64,000 nt of DNA from Promicromonospora sukumoe (lineage in GTDB: Bacteria; Actinomycetota; Actinomycetes; Actinomycetales; Cellulomonadaceae), in assembly GCF_014137995.1 (NCBI RefSeq), contig NZ_JACGWV010000001.1:3596001-3660000 (forward strand), written 5' to 3'. Below the pieces are notes generated by a model that was given only the letters and a program-made list of their open reading frames with translations, was not told where the DNA came from and did not search any database. Shown here piece by piece: positions 43,471 through 51,071 of this stretch. The translations under genes were made by a program, and so were the position numbers. Every line of letters starts with the position of its first letter. The first letter of the stretch is position 1.

Positions 43471-44010
43471 GTGTTCACGATCCGACCCAGCACCACAGCC
43501 GACCGTCCAGGAGTGCGGGACCTGATCCTGGCCCGTTCGGACTGGCTCGAACAGCGAGGAATGGAGACGTGGCGCGACGCCGCGGAGTCGGTCGCCGACC
43601 TGGCCGGCGAGGACGGCGGAGGCATGTGGGTGGTGCAGGCCGGTCAGCAGATCATCGGCACCACCACCTTGCAGGACCAGGCTCCACCGGAGTGGACCGC
43701 CGATGAGGCCGCACAACCGGCCCTGTACCTGTTCACCACGGCAACTCACCCGGACTGGCGAGAGCACCGGATCGGCACCCAGATCGCCTGGTGGGCGCTC
43801 GACCACGCCGCACAACGCGATCTCGACTGGGTACGCCGCGGCTGCTACTTCGACGGACTTGCGGCCCTCTACCGACAGCAGGGCTACACGCTCGTTCGCA
43901 CGACCCAACGCAACACCCGCACGCTGCACATGTTCCAGCACCCGGCACAGTTGCGCAGCGACGTCGTCCTTACGGCAGCAACGGAGGCGCCGGATTTACC
44001 GGCCCGCTGA
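43471..44010 (+). CDS. GNAT-family N-acetyltransferase
   Basis: This protein is 179 residues from GTG 43471 with AAGGAG eight bases upstream and only 30 bases after the ligase gene, so it is probably co-transcribed. GNAT features are MFTIRPSTTADRPGVRDLIL at the N-terminus, WVVQAGQQIIGTTTLQD, the acetyl-CoA loop region ATHPDWREHRIGTQIAWWAL and YFDGLAALYRQQGYTLV. It should transfer an acyl group from acyl-CoA to an amine. In context it could modify the precursor peptide or protect the host. The lasso peptide albusnodin is a precedent for an acetyltransferase in such a cluster. Confidence 0.88.
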   Translation: MFTIRPSTTADRPGVRDLILARSDWLEQRGMETWRDAAESVADLAGEDGGGMWVVQAGQQIIGTTTLQDQAPPEWTADEAAQPALYLFTTATHPDWREHRIGTQIAWWALDHAAQRDLDWVRRGCYFDGLAALYRQQGYTLVRTTQRNTRTLHMFQHPAQLRSDVVLTAATEAPDLPAR

Positions 44011-44066
44011 CCGACGGTGGGACCAGCCCGCCATCCGTCCGCGCATCTGATCTAGCGGCTCTCTCG

Positions 44067-44504
44067 CTACCAGTAGTCAGGCGCGACGCGGCGGTCTCGA
44101 CGGGCTGACTCACGGACCAGAGCTAGGCGCCGCCGGATCTCGCGCCTGTCGATATGCGGTTCCGTCCTCTGGCGAACGATCCGTCGCGAGACAGCATCGA
44201 CATAGTCAGCGTCGTCGATGTTCGGGGCGATCGTGGTGTATCCGGCTGCTCTCTCACGGGAAACAGGGCGCTGCGCGACCCCCAGCGCGATCCGCCCTGC
44301 AACCAGTGAACCCCCGAACACCAGGAACGTCAGCAGCCACCAGTCCGGCGCAGGTTTGCCGTACCCGGCGAAGAAGCCAATACAGACCGGAACGAAGGTG
44401 ACGCAGCCGATCCACCAGCAGACCGACACAACGTGCATGGGCTTGCTTGCAGGTTGCCCGGGCACGAGGTCGACCTTGAGGTCGGGATGCCACGGTGTGC
44501 TCAC
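44067..44504 (-). CDS. Small membrane protein, unknown
   Basis: This protein is 145 residues from GTG 44504, chosen because GAGGAGGAATGTC directly precedes it; the frame runs further upstream without a ribosome site. Two membrane segments lie at about 25-50 (VVSVCWWIGCVTFVPVCIGF) and 57-78 (WWLLTFLVFGGSLVAGRIAL). The cytoplasmic tail is long and strongly basic (RQRTEPHIDRREIRRRLALV, then ESARRDRRVAPDYW). No family is recognised. It converges with the GNAT gene. Confidence 0.75.
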   Translation of the reverse strand: MSTPWHPDLKVDLVPGQPASKPMHVVSVCWWIGCVTFVPVCIGFFAGYGKPAPDWWLLTFLVFGGSLVAGRIALGVAQRPVSRERAAGYTTIAPNIDDADYVDAVSRRIVRQRTEPHIDRREIRRRLALVRESARRDRRVAPDYW

Positions 44505-44796
44505 GACATTCCTCCTCAACTCCCGGGCCATTCGCCTGCCGTGAGGCCGACCGTCAGCGGCAGCAAGCCGACGTCGGCTGTGGTCTCCCACTTGTACGTC
44601 TGCGCACGTCCCAGTCACGCATGAGCTCGAAGAAGCGTCCGGCCGTGGCCTGGCCCGGAATACTACCGGGCCCTGCACGCAGGAACTGTGGAAATGCGGG
44701 GAACGTGGTGCTGTTCAGGACCCTCGGGTCGCGGTCCCGACCAATGGTTCGCCCGGCGGTGGGCAGACTCACGTTCGGATCGGGCCGGAGTTGAGT
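44505..44796. other. Intergenic region, nothing recognised
   Basis: These 292 bases lie upstream of the small membrane gene and downstream of the HAD gene, both read leftwards. Short frames here have no ribosome site. I see no strong hairpin. Confidence 0.4.
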
Positions 44797-45909
44797 TCAT
44801 CGCTGCCAGATCGGCAGCTCGAACAGGGCTGGCCTGGCCTCTCCGCGGGTCCAGCGGGCTCGTAGTCCCAAATCGGTCGTCGGATAGCCAAGGCTCGCCT
44901 GATCCGCCGCGTCCGTGAGGGCCAGCATGGTGGACCCGACGGCTTCGGGGATCGGGGCGTGACGTCGCCAGGCGCGGGCGACCGCTGCGTGGATCTCTGC
45001 CCCGGCCAGCTCCGCGCCCGCTCCGTGCCAGACCCGCAGCTTGGTCACGCCCGGCGCCGACTCCACTGCGACGGCGAGTTGCGCCGCAAGGTCGGATAGC
45101 CCTGTCGTGTCGATGGGCGGCAGAAGTGAGTCCAGTGCCGTCGCGACGCCGTGCTCATCGATCGTGCCGGTGACCTCGTCAGCCACACCCTGCACAACGG
45201 CCGGCGCATGGCCCATGCTGATCCCACGCCCGGCCCAGGCCAGCGCTTCGAGGTCGTTCTCGGAATCCCCAACGGCCACCGTCGACCCGGGCGAGATATC
45301 GAGCTTCTCGCGCAGGACTTCGAGTGCACTCGCCTTCGTGACACCCGGGCCGGTCACGTCCAGCCACGACTCACCAGCCCGGGTGACGGTGGCACCGGTC
45401 GCCCGCAGCAGGTCGAGGTGCCTCGCGACGCCGGGTGCGGCCACCGCAACACGGGTAGCAGGGCTGGAGCACAGGTCGGCGACGGAGGCGACCTTCTGCT
45501 CGCCATTGACCTGGCCCGGCGCGAACGGCTCGTTCACGCGCCAGCCCCAACCCGGCTCCTCGACCGCGACCCGTGCAGGGGGTTCCAATTCCAGGGCACG
45601 ACGGATCACGGCCGTCGCGTCGAACAGGTCGGTGCGCACGAACCGGTACCCACCCGGAGCCAGCGGGTCGAGACGGACCGTCATGGCACCGTTCGAGCAC
45701 ACGACATACCCATCAGTCAGGCCGATACGCTCCGCGACAGGCAGCACGCCCGCAAGGGATCTTCCGGTCGCGAGCACGATCTGGTGGTGCCCCGCCGCAC
45801 GTGACAACCCGATCGAGCGGTGGACCGCGGGTGCGATGGTGCCGTCAGCCGACATGATCGTCCCGTCGACATCGAGCGCAATGAGTTTTCCGCGCACGAC
45901 GCCGCTCAT
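44797..45909 (-). CDS. HAD-IIB (Cof-like) hydrolase with C-terminal extension
   Basis: This 370-residue protein has ATG 45909 overlapping the upstream stop by four bases (ATGA). HAD motifs are KLIALDVDGTIMSADG (motif I, nucleophile Asp), IVLATGRSL (motif II), a Lys around 190 in GVTKASALEVL and STVAVGDSENDLEAL (motif IV). The Cof-type cap lies between motifs II and III. After residue about 255 there is an extra 115-residue domain (AVESAPGVTKLRVWHGAGAE and ALFELPIWQR) not typical of Cof phosphatases. It is probably a sugar- or nucleotide-phosphate phosphatase. It is third in a coupled operon. Confidence 0.88.
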   Translation of the reverse strand: MSGVVRGKLIALDVDGTIMSADGTIAPAVHRSIGLSRAAGHHQIVLATGRSLAGVLPVAERIGLTDGYVVCSNGAMTVRLDPLAPGGYRFVRTDLFDATAVIRRALELEPPARVAVEEPGWGWRVNEPFAPGQVNGEQKVASVADLCSSPATRVAVAAPGVARHLDLLRATGATVTRAGESWLDVTGPGVTKASALEVLREKLDISPGSTVAVGDSENDLEALAWAGRGISMGHAPAVVQGVADEVTGTIDEHGVATALDSLLPPIDTTGLSDLAAQLAVAVESAPGVTKLRVWHGAGAELAGAEIHAAVARAWRRHAPIPEAVGSTMLALTDAADQASLGYPTTDLGLRARWTRGEARPALFELPIWQR

Positions 45910-46253
45910 GAACGGCTCCCGAGACCCGACAGGACATGGCCGTGCCGGGTGGTCGGGTGCGGGTCGCCCAGCAGGACGCACCGCATCCCGTCCCGTTCCA
46001 GCTCGTACGCCAACCGGGTGTACGCCTCCGCCAGCCGCGCCTCAGCCGGGACCACTACGACGTCCACGCCGTGGGTGCGGGCGGCGTCGGCGACCTGGCT
46101 GATCGTGAGACCGTCACGCGTGTCGTCGAGGATCTCCACCAAGGCCAGCCCTTCGGCTGACACGTAGGCGGTGACCTCGCGGCTCTGGCGTTCGACTTCC
46201 GCTGTGTCCCGGGCGGCGACGTAGCCCAGCGCTACCGGACGCGGCCCGGTCAT
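45906..46253 (-). CDS. Resolvase-like N-domain protein without the catalytic Ser
   Basis: This protein is 115 residues from ATG 46253. It resembles the serine-recombinase catalytic fold: ALGYVAARDTAEVERQSREV, LALVEILDDTRDGLTISQVA, then THGVDVVVVPAEARLAEAYT and MRCVLLGD. The position normally holding the active Ser (Y-x-R-x-S) reads AARD here, and there is no DNA-binding C-domain. It is therefore unlikely to recombine DNA and may serve as a structural or regulatory protein. Four-base overlaps link it to both neighbours. Confidence 0.7.
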   Translation of the reverse strand: MTGPRPVALGYVAARDTAEVERQSREVTAYVSAEGLALVEILDDTRDGLTISQVADAARTHGVDVVVVPAEARLAEAYTRLAYELERDGMRCVLLGDPHPTTRHGHVLSGLGSRS

Positions 46254-46537
46254 CGCACGGCTCCCGCCAGCGAGCGGACGTGGCACTCCAGCCCGGCAAC
46301 CGTCCCGGACCAGTCCGCCACGGCGGGCGTCGCCAACCGGTGCACGACGCCTTCGGTCAAGCCCAGCTCACGTGCCATCACCACGCCGTCGGACAACCGG
46401 GACGGCTCGATCCGCACCGACCCACGCAGGATCGTCAGGCCCGCGACACGCTCTTCACCGAGCACGTCCAGGATCTCGATGAGGGCAACGAACATGCCGT
46501 GCAACTCGCCTGCTGGGGGTTTGCTTTGGGCCTGCAT
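46250..46537 (-). CDS. Small hypothetical protein heading the HAD operon
   Basis: This protein is 95 residues from ATG 46537 with GGAG nine bases upstream. It contains MFVALIEILDVLGEERVAGL and VVHRLATPAVADWSGTVAGL and looks helical, with no membrane segment. No family is recognised. Its stop overlaps the next start (ATGA), so it is translated together with the resolvase-like and HAD genes. Confidence 0.75.
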   Translation of the reverse strand: MQAQSKPPAGELHGMFVALIEILDVLGEERVAGLTILRGSVRIEPSRLSDGVVMARELGLTEGVVHRLATPAVADWSGTVAGLECHVRSLAGAVR

Positions 46538-46779
46538 GGCTCACGCTCCGGGTCTGGTCCGAGCCCGCTGGAACACGGACTCTCGTACCTTTCCCATCGA
46601 ACCCAAGGCACCATCCCGTCAGTAGCGCACAAGGGATGCGGTCACGACGCACCCTCGCCGCATGGACGGACATCGCACAAATGGACAGGAGAACTCGGCC
46701 CCTGGCGACGAACTGGAGCGCTCAGAGACCACGGCTTACGAGACGAGGTGGTGCGCGCTTCTGACCAGTAAGAACGTCC

Positions 46780-46813
46780 CGCACACCCGTGGTGTGCGCA
46801 GGTTAGGTGTGCG
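46780..46813. promoter_or_regulatory. Three half-sites GGTGTGCG upstream of the ParB-like gene
   Basis: CGCACACC (46780-46787) and GGTGTGCG (46791-46798) form a palindrome with a three-base centre, and a third copy GGTGTGCG follows at 46806-46813. They lie 33-66 bases before the leader peptide gene. This fits binding by an autoregulator, possibly the ParB-like protein. Confidence 0.55.
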
Positions 46814-46845
46814 GAAAGCGCGCGCTGGATCGTCACGGTGGAGTC

Positions 46846-46938
46846 ATGGCTACCACGCACGAGCTCGACCTGGCGCCGCTGGCGGTAGGCCATTGCTGGC
46901 CGTCGCGGCCTGTCTTGCAGGTGATGTGCGATGCCTGA
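46846..46938 (+). CDS. 30-residue leader peptide overlapping the ParB-like gene
   Basis: ATG 46846 follows GGTGGAG and encodes MATTHELDLAPLAVGHCWPS followed by RPVLQVMCDA. Its stop lies eight bases inside the ParB-like gene, which has no good ribosome site of its own. Translational coupling is therefore likely. The peptide may be only a coupling leader. Confidence 0.5.
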   Translation: MATTHELDLAPLAVGHCWPSRPVLQVMCDA

Positions 46939-47980
46939 GACCCGGCGACAGAAGCGGGACACCGCGGAAGGTCTGCTGCGCTTGGACGTAGCCGTCGACG
47001 CGATCACCGTCGGCGAGCGTCACCGGCACGACCTGGGCGACATCGACGCCCTGGCCGCGTCGATCCAACAGTTCGGTTTGTTGCAGCCGATCACGGTGAC
47101 CCCGGACCTGGTGCTGGTGTGCGGGTTCCGGCGCCTGATGGCGATCCAACGCCTCGGGTGGGCCACGACGCGCCCGTGGGTACGGAGTGGGATCTCCGAC
47201 CGGCTGCAAGCAGTGCTGGCCGAACGCGACGAGGTACAACTGCGCAAGCCCCTCAACGACGTCGAGGCGGCTCAGCTGTACCGGGAGATCAAGCAGCTCC
47301 TCGCCGAGGACGCCGCACGCCGCCAGTCAAGCACCCGCTTCGGCGCCGCCAACGCCGCCCAAGACACCACCGCAGAGCCTGCATCCGAAGCGGGGGCTAA
47401 TTCGGACATCGACGGTGGTGCCAAATCGGCACCACCGCGTGACCTGCGCGGACGGACTCGGGCGCAGGCAGCTCGGATCGTCACCGGGAAAGCGTCGTAC
47501 TCCCGCCTGGACCGCATCGCGACGCTGTCCGACATCGCGCAGGACCCCGATCGTCCCGAGCGGGTCCGGGCCCTGGCCGCCGAGGCCCTCGAACAAATTC
47601 GCGAGGGAGCATCCGTGTTCCCGCTGTACGACCGGGTCAAGGTCGAGCTCGCTGCGACCGACCCGACCGCCCAGGCCGTGGAATCGGTCAGCCAGGACGA
47701 CGTCGACGAGGTCGTCGCCGCTGCCATCCAGCGGTTGAACCAGCCCAAGTCGACCCGGGATACGCGCGGCAAGACGCGGCACTCACTGCGCGCGTTCGCA
47801 CTGCTCTGGCAGGGCTTAGACAGGTGGTGGGAGCACTACGACCCCGCTGACGTCGGCGCCGGCACCCACGAGAAGGACTGGGCCATGTTCGAGAACGTCC
47901 TGGAGCAGACCAACCGGTTCGCAGCCGCAGCGCGCGGCGTACGCGACCCGGCGGCCTGGCGCGACCAGACGGAGGCATGA
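46931..47980 (+). CDS. ParB-like nuclease-domain protein
   Basis: This 349-residue protein has an N-terminal ParB/Srx-like domain (about 18-110): DAITVGERHRHDLGDIDALA, ASIQQFGLLQPITVTPDLVL and VCGFRRLMAIQRLGWATTRP, where CGFRR is the ParB-type motif (usually GERR). A middle region has the helix-turn-helix-like AQAARIVTGKASYSRLDRIA, and the C-terminus is helical and Trp-rich. There is no ParA nearby. It may be a regulator or maintenance factor of the element. It is translated through the overlapping 30-codon leader. Confidence 0.88.
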   Translation: MPETRRQKRDTAEGLLRLDVAVDAITVGERHRHDLGDIDALAASIQQFGLLQPITVTPDLVLVCGFRRLMAIQRLGWATTRPWVRSGISDRLQAVLAERDEVQLRKPLNDVEAAQLYREIKQLLAEDAARRQSSTRFGAANAAQDTTAEPASEAGANSDIDGGAKSAPPRDLRGRTRAQAARIVTGKASYSRLDRIATLSDIAQDPDRPERVRALAAEALEQIREGASVFPLYDRVKVELAATDPTAQAVESVSQDDVDEVVAAAIQRLNQPKSTRDTRGKTRHSLRAFALLWQGLDRWWEHYDPADVGAGTHEKDWAMFENVLEQTNRFAAAARGVRDPAAWRDQTEA

Positions 47981-48079
47981 CCATCCGCAACCTGCAAGGC
48001 CTAAGGACCTGAGTCATTGTGCACCGACGGCCTCCGCCCTGCTCGTTCCCCAGTTCAGCATCGGGCGCGAGCCCGGTTG

Positions 48080-48128
48080 TGCAAGCTTCTAATGAGGATC
48101 GTGGGTTCGATTCCCACAGACGGCTCCG
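48080..48128 (+). other. tRNA 3'-half-like fragment
   Basis: The sequence contains a loop-like CTTCTAA and a perfect T arm GTGGG-TTCGATT-CCCAC followed by AGACGGCTCCGA. I cannot pair it with a matching 5' half, so it is not a complete tRNA. It resembles the 3' half of tRNA-Arg(TCT). It may be a former attachment site or a decayed tRNA carried by the island. Confidence 0.4.
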
Positions 48129-48165
48129 AAGGCCCAGGTCAGATGCACTTTCTGACCTGGGCCTT
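48129..48165. terminator. 14-bp perfect hairpin after the tRNA-like fragment
   Basis: AAGGCCCAGGTCAG (48129-48142) pairs exactly with 48152-48165 over a 9-base loop. It ends in TT only, so it has no long T tract, but stem strength makes a terminator likely. It could serve the ParB-like gene and the convergent membrane protein gene. Confidence 0.7.
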
Positions 48166-48267
48166 ATGCATTGCTGATCGGCTGGGGGTTAGCACCGGAT
48201 GCCAGGTAGGGCAGACCCAGCGCCAAGTCACTGAACTTGGTAGAGCGCTCGCCGACGACGCGCAGCG

Positions 48268-49128
48268 TCAACGCTGGACGACGCGCGGGGCCTCGGACCG
48301 GACGAGCCATCGTTCCGACGTCCTACGCGCCGCCATGACGGCGAAGACCGCGGCGCCCGAGACGACGAGAACACGGGTCACTGTGATGCCGACCTGCACG
48401 CTCTCCGTCGCGCCGCCGTCCAGGCTTGGGGGCACGTGCAGGGCGAGTATCAGGGCGAGCACGGCGAACGTCCCGGCCGCCGCCCACCGGGTGCCGCGGT
48501 GCGGCAAGCCGACAAGGCCCGCAGCGACGATGCCCAGCACCATCCCGAGATAGGCCGCAAGCAGGTCCAGCCTGACGTACACCACCGCCATCACGATCGC
48601 CGGCAGGTAAGTCACCGCAGGCACCGCGAGGACGAAACCGAGCAGCAACCACCGGCGCGCGATGATGCCTCGCCGGATCGCAATCCACCAGAGGGCGAGC
48701 GGGCAGACGATCAGCATGAGCAGCGCGATGTGACCGATCCTCGGGACCTCGCTGTCCGACGCCAGACGGACGCCCAACAGGCCGGCCTCCATCACGATGC
48801 CCACCGCGGTAACGAGAGACGCCGCCGTGAGGAGCCGCAGCGACCCGAGCGCCACCGCCGCCGCAGTGAGCGTGGCGATCGTTAGCAGGACATCGAGCGT
48901 GACCACTCTGGTGAGGACCGACGGGTCAACGCCATCGCCGTGAGCAGCCACGAGGCCCAGGGGTATGAGCAGGGCCATCGCGAACGTCACCAGCAGCCCC
49001 GCGACGAGCGCCGAACCTAGTCCCCCGTCGGTCGCCAGCGCAGGCACGAGGGGCGTCGTCTCTACGTGGGCGCGTGCGGCGTGTTCGGACGGGGCCGGGG
49101 TGGCCGATGGCGTCACATCGTCGTTCAC
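48268..49128 (-). CDS. Polytopic membrane protein, unknown
   Basis: This protein is 286 residues from GTG 49128. About eight hydrophobic segments follow an acidic/Ala-rich cytosolic N-terminus, e.g. LVAGLLVTFAMALLIPLGLV, ALLMLIVCPLALWWIAI and GMVLGIVAAGLVGL. The C-terminal tail is basic (AARRTSERWLVRSEAPRVVQ). No family is recognised and there are no transporter signatures. It is the last cargo gene before the integration module and could be exclusion- or host-related; that is speculation. Confidence 0.75.
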   Translation of the reverse strand: MNDDVTPSATPAPSEHAARAHVETTPLVPALATDGGLGSALVAGLLVTFAMALLIPLGLVAAHGDGVDPSVLTRVVTLDVLLTIATLTAAAVALGSLRLLTAASLVTAVGIVMEAGLLGVRLASDSEVPRIGHIALLMLIVCPLALWWIAIRRGIIARRWLLLGFVLAVPAVTYLPAIVMAVVYVRLDLLAAYLGMVLGIVAAGLVGLPHRGTRWAAAGTFAVLALILALHVPPSLDGGATESVQVGITVTRVLVVSGAAVFAVMAARRTSERWLVRSEAPRVVQR

Positions 49129-49177
49129 GGGCCCCAGCCTGGCAGAGGCGGGACGCCCCTGGGGAACTTGAGCACAA

Positions 49178-49420
49178 CTACCGTGCTGACGGGATCACCA
49201 CCGCCAGTGCTTCACGGACCTCGTCGAGGTCAAGCCGTATCAGTCGACCAACTCGGTAGCCACGCACGGTGCCATCGGCGATACGACGCCGCACGGTCTT
49301 GGTAGAGATGCCAAGCGTCTCTGCGGCCACTGTCAGGCTGACCAGGTTTTCCTTCGGTCCCCGCCCGGCCACCGTCGATGGCGAGGGACGTGGGCTGTTC
49401 GTTCCGGCACGAGGTTTCAT
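49178..49420 (-). CDS. Excisionase-like helix-turn-helix protein
   Basis: This 80-residue protein has ATG 49420 after AAGGAG. Its core, LTVAAETLGISTKTVRRRIA then DGTVRGYRVGRLIRLDLDEV, is the MerR-like winged helix of the excisionase family (helix_turn_helix_17 type). It lies 33 bases downstream of the integrase gene on the same strand. It should bend DNA at the attachment site and favour excision. Confidence 0.88.
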   Translation of the reverse strand: MKPRAGTNSPRPSPSTVAGRGPKENLVSLTVAAETLGISTKTVRRRIADGTVRGYRVGRLIRLDLDEVREALAVVIPSAR

Positions 49421-49453
49421 GTTGCTCCTTCATCATCAGACGGACCTGTCAGA

Positions 49454-50737
49454 TCACAGGTGTCCGATGCTGTCCGCAGGCGGCTCCGAACGATCGGTGC
49501 GGCGCTCGTCAGGTTCCAGCACGGCCGGGTTCCGTCGCAGCCGCCGTTCGGCCAGCTCGTCCTTACGTGCCGCTGCAGACATGCGTTCGGCAATCATCCG
49601 GTCGCGTTCGGCGGCAGCATGCTGATAGTCCATGGCTACGCGCGGTTCGGAGTGGCCGGCGCGGTACATCAGCTCGGCAGTCGTCGCTCCCGCTCGTGCA
49701 GCAAGGGTGAGGCTCGTGTGCCGAAGGTCGTGGGTCTTCACGCCCGGCAAGCCCGCCTTGTTGCGTGCTCTGATCCAGTTGTCGCGCCACGTCCCCTCCG
49801 GGAGAACACCGCCCTTCTGGCCAGGGAAGACCAGACCGTCCCGTCCAGACTGAGCGAAGCGATCGATGTGCGCGGCGAGTATCGGCACCAGGTCTTCCGC
49901 GATCGCGATGGTCCGATATCCCGCGTCCGTCTTCACCGGGCCGACCACTGCATTGATGCCCTTGCCGCCCTGCGAGACGTTCTGCTCCACACTGACCGAA
50001 GCGTTCTGCGGGTCTCGCAGGTCGACGTCGCACCGGCGGAGCGCTCGGGCCTCGCCGATGCGCATGCCCGTCCAGTTGAGCAGATCTGCCAGTGCACGCA
50101 GGTTCTCGGGGAGCGCGTCAGCCAGTGTCCGCACTTCTACGGGGGTCAGGATGACCGGTCGTCGGCGCCGCTTGTAGCGCCCGGCTCCGACGACCCGCGC
50201 CGGCGAGATCCCGATGAGGCCGCCCTCGACTGCTCCCTTGAAGACACCGGAGAGGAACTTGTAGACCTGAGCGGCTTCACCGGCTCCGGTGCGGTCCGCG
50301 CGATTGGCCTTCTTCGCTCGCGCTCGCGCCTCGGCCTTCAGCTTGGTGTGCCACACCGTGACGTCCGTGACCGTGATCTCGTCGACGTACTTCTTGCCGA
50401 TCGCGGGCTCGATGTAGACGCGGAGGTTGCGGGTGTAGTTGCGGTAGGTCGACGGCGCGAGCGTCCGCGACTCGATGTACTCCCGCGCCCACTCGCTCAG
50501 CGTCAAGCGCCCCACCGCGGAACCGCGCGACTTTGGTGGACTCCACTCGTCCCGATCGATAAGTCGCTTCTCTTCGACGAGCCAGGCTTCTGCGGCGAGC
50601 TTGTCCCCGAAGGAACGCGGGTGCGTCTGACCATCTGGTCCGAGGTACCGCGCGCGATAGCCCGAGACCTTCTTGGTCCGTGTGTTGCGGCGCGTCTCGA
50701 TGTTGCCGAACGCCCGGTGACCTGACTTACCTGCCAT
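49454..50737 (-). CDS. Tyrosine recombinase / integrase of the island
   Basis: This protein is 427 residues from ATG 50737 (GAGGGGG upstream); a longer frame lacks a ribosome site. An arm-binding N-domain (KVSGYRARYLGPDGQTHPRS) and a SAM-like core-binding domain (LSEWAREYIESRTLAPSTYR) precede the catalytic domain. The catalytic residues are Arg in NWTGMRIGEARAL, His-x2-Arg in THDLRHTSLTLAARAG, a second His in YRAGHSEPRVAM and the Tyr in DYQHAAAERD. It sits 157 bases from the tRNA-Val 3' end. It should recombine the 44-bp tRNA repeats. Confidence 0.95.
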   Translation of the reverse strand: MAGKSGHRAFGNIETRRNTRTKKVSGYRARYLGPDGQTHPRSFGDKLAAEAWLVEEKRLIDRDEWSPPKSRGSAVGRLTLSEWAREYIESRTLAPSTYRNYTRNLRVYIEPAIGKKYVDEITVTDVTVWHTKLKAEARARAKKANRADRTGAGEAAQVYKFLSGVFKGAVEGGLIGISPARVVGAGRYKRRRRPVILTPVEVRTLADALPENLRALADLLNWTGMRIGEARALRRCDVDLRDPQNASVSVEQNVSQGGKGINAVVGPVKTDAGYRTIAIAEDLVPILAAHIDRFAQSGRDGLVFPGQKGGVLPEGTWRDNWIRARNKAGLPGVKTHDLRHTSLTLAARAGATTAELMYRAGHSEPRVAMDYQHAAAERDRMIAERMSAAARKDELAERRLRRNPAVLEPDERRTDRSEPPADSIGHL

Positions 50738-50893
50738 GGAGACCGACCCCCTCACAGAGTGAGGTGGGCGACGGGCGCCAGCAGCCGTGGGCATGAGGTG
50801 GGCATTCGAATGCCCACAGGAGTCCAGAAGTGTCTACTGCTGTCCAGATGAGGAGGAAGCGTCGACGCAGGTCAGGCCGCATTTCTGCAGCGA

Positions 50894-50937
50894 GTGGGCC
50901 CGGAGGGATTCGAACCCCCGACATCCACGGTGTAAAC
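50894..50937 (-). repeat. attR: 44-bp repeat inside tRNA-Val
   Basis: This repeat is identical to 9210-9253. It runs from one base beyond the tRNA 3' end to the anticodon loop. The element therefore restored the tRNA gene on integration. It is the right boundary of the 41.7-kb island. Confidence 0.93.
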
Positions 50938-50968
50938 GTGGCGCTCTAACCAACTGAGCTACGAGCCC
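50895..50968 (-). tRNA. tRNA-Val (anticodon TAC), integration site
   Basis: A 74-nt cloverleaf begins GGGCTCG and ends CGGGCCC plus discriminator A. The anticodon arm is CCACG-TTTACAC-CGTGG and the T arm GGGGG-TTCGAAT-CCCTC. CCA is not encoded. The gene is intact although its 3' half belongs to the integrated element. Confidence 0.96.
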
Positions 50969-51071
50969 CGGCAGCACTGCCTCAGCAGCACAACGCCAGC
51001 AGCGGACAACAATACCTTCCCGGCATCCGAAACCCGGCCAGATTTTCGACCCGGTGAGGACCAGGACCAGG

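Larger units (their letters stand above)
47981..48267. other. Intergenic region with tRNA-like fragment and terminator
   Basis: No gene is supported in these 287 bases. The region holds a tRNA 3'-half-like sequence (about 48080-48128) and a 14-bp perfect hairpin immediately after it. Confidence 0.5.

Noticed and set aside
45906-46253. Active serine recombinase
   Set aside because: The catalytic Ser position is not conserved and the DNA-binding half is missing.
46662-46991. 109-codon plus-strand frame before the ParB-like gene
   Set aside because: No ribosome site; it overlaps the operator, the leader and the ParB-like start in another frame.
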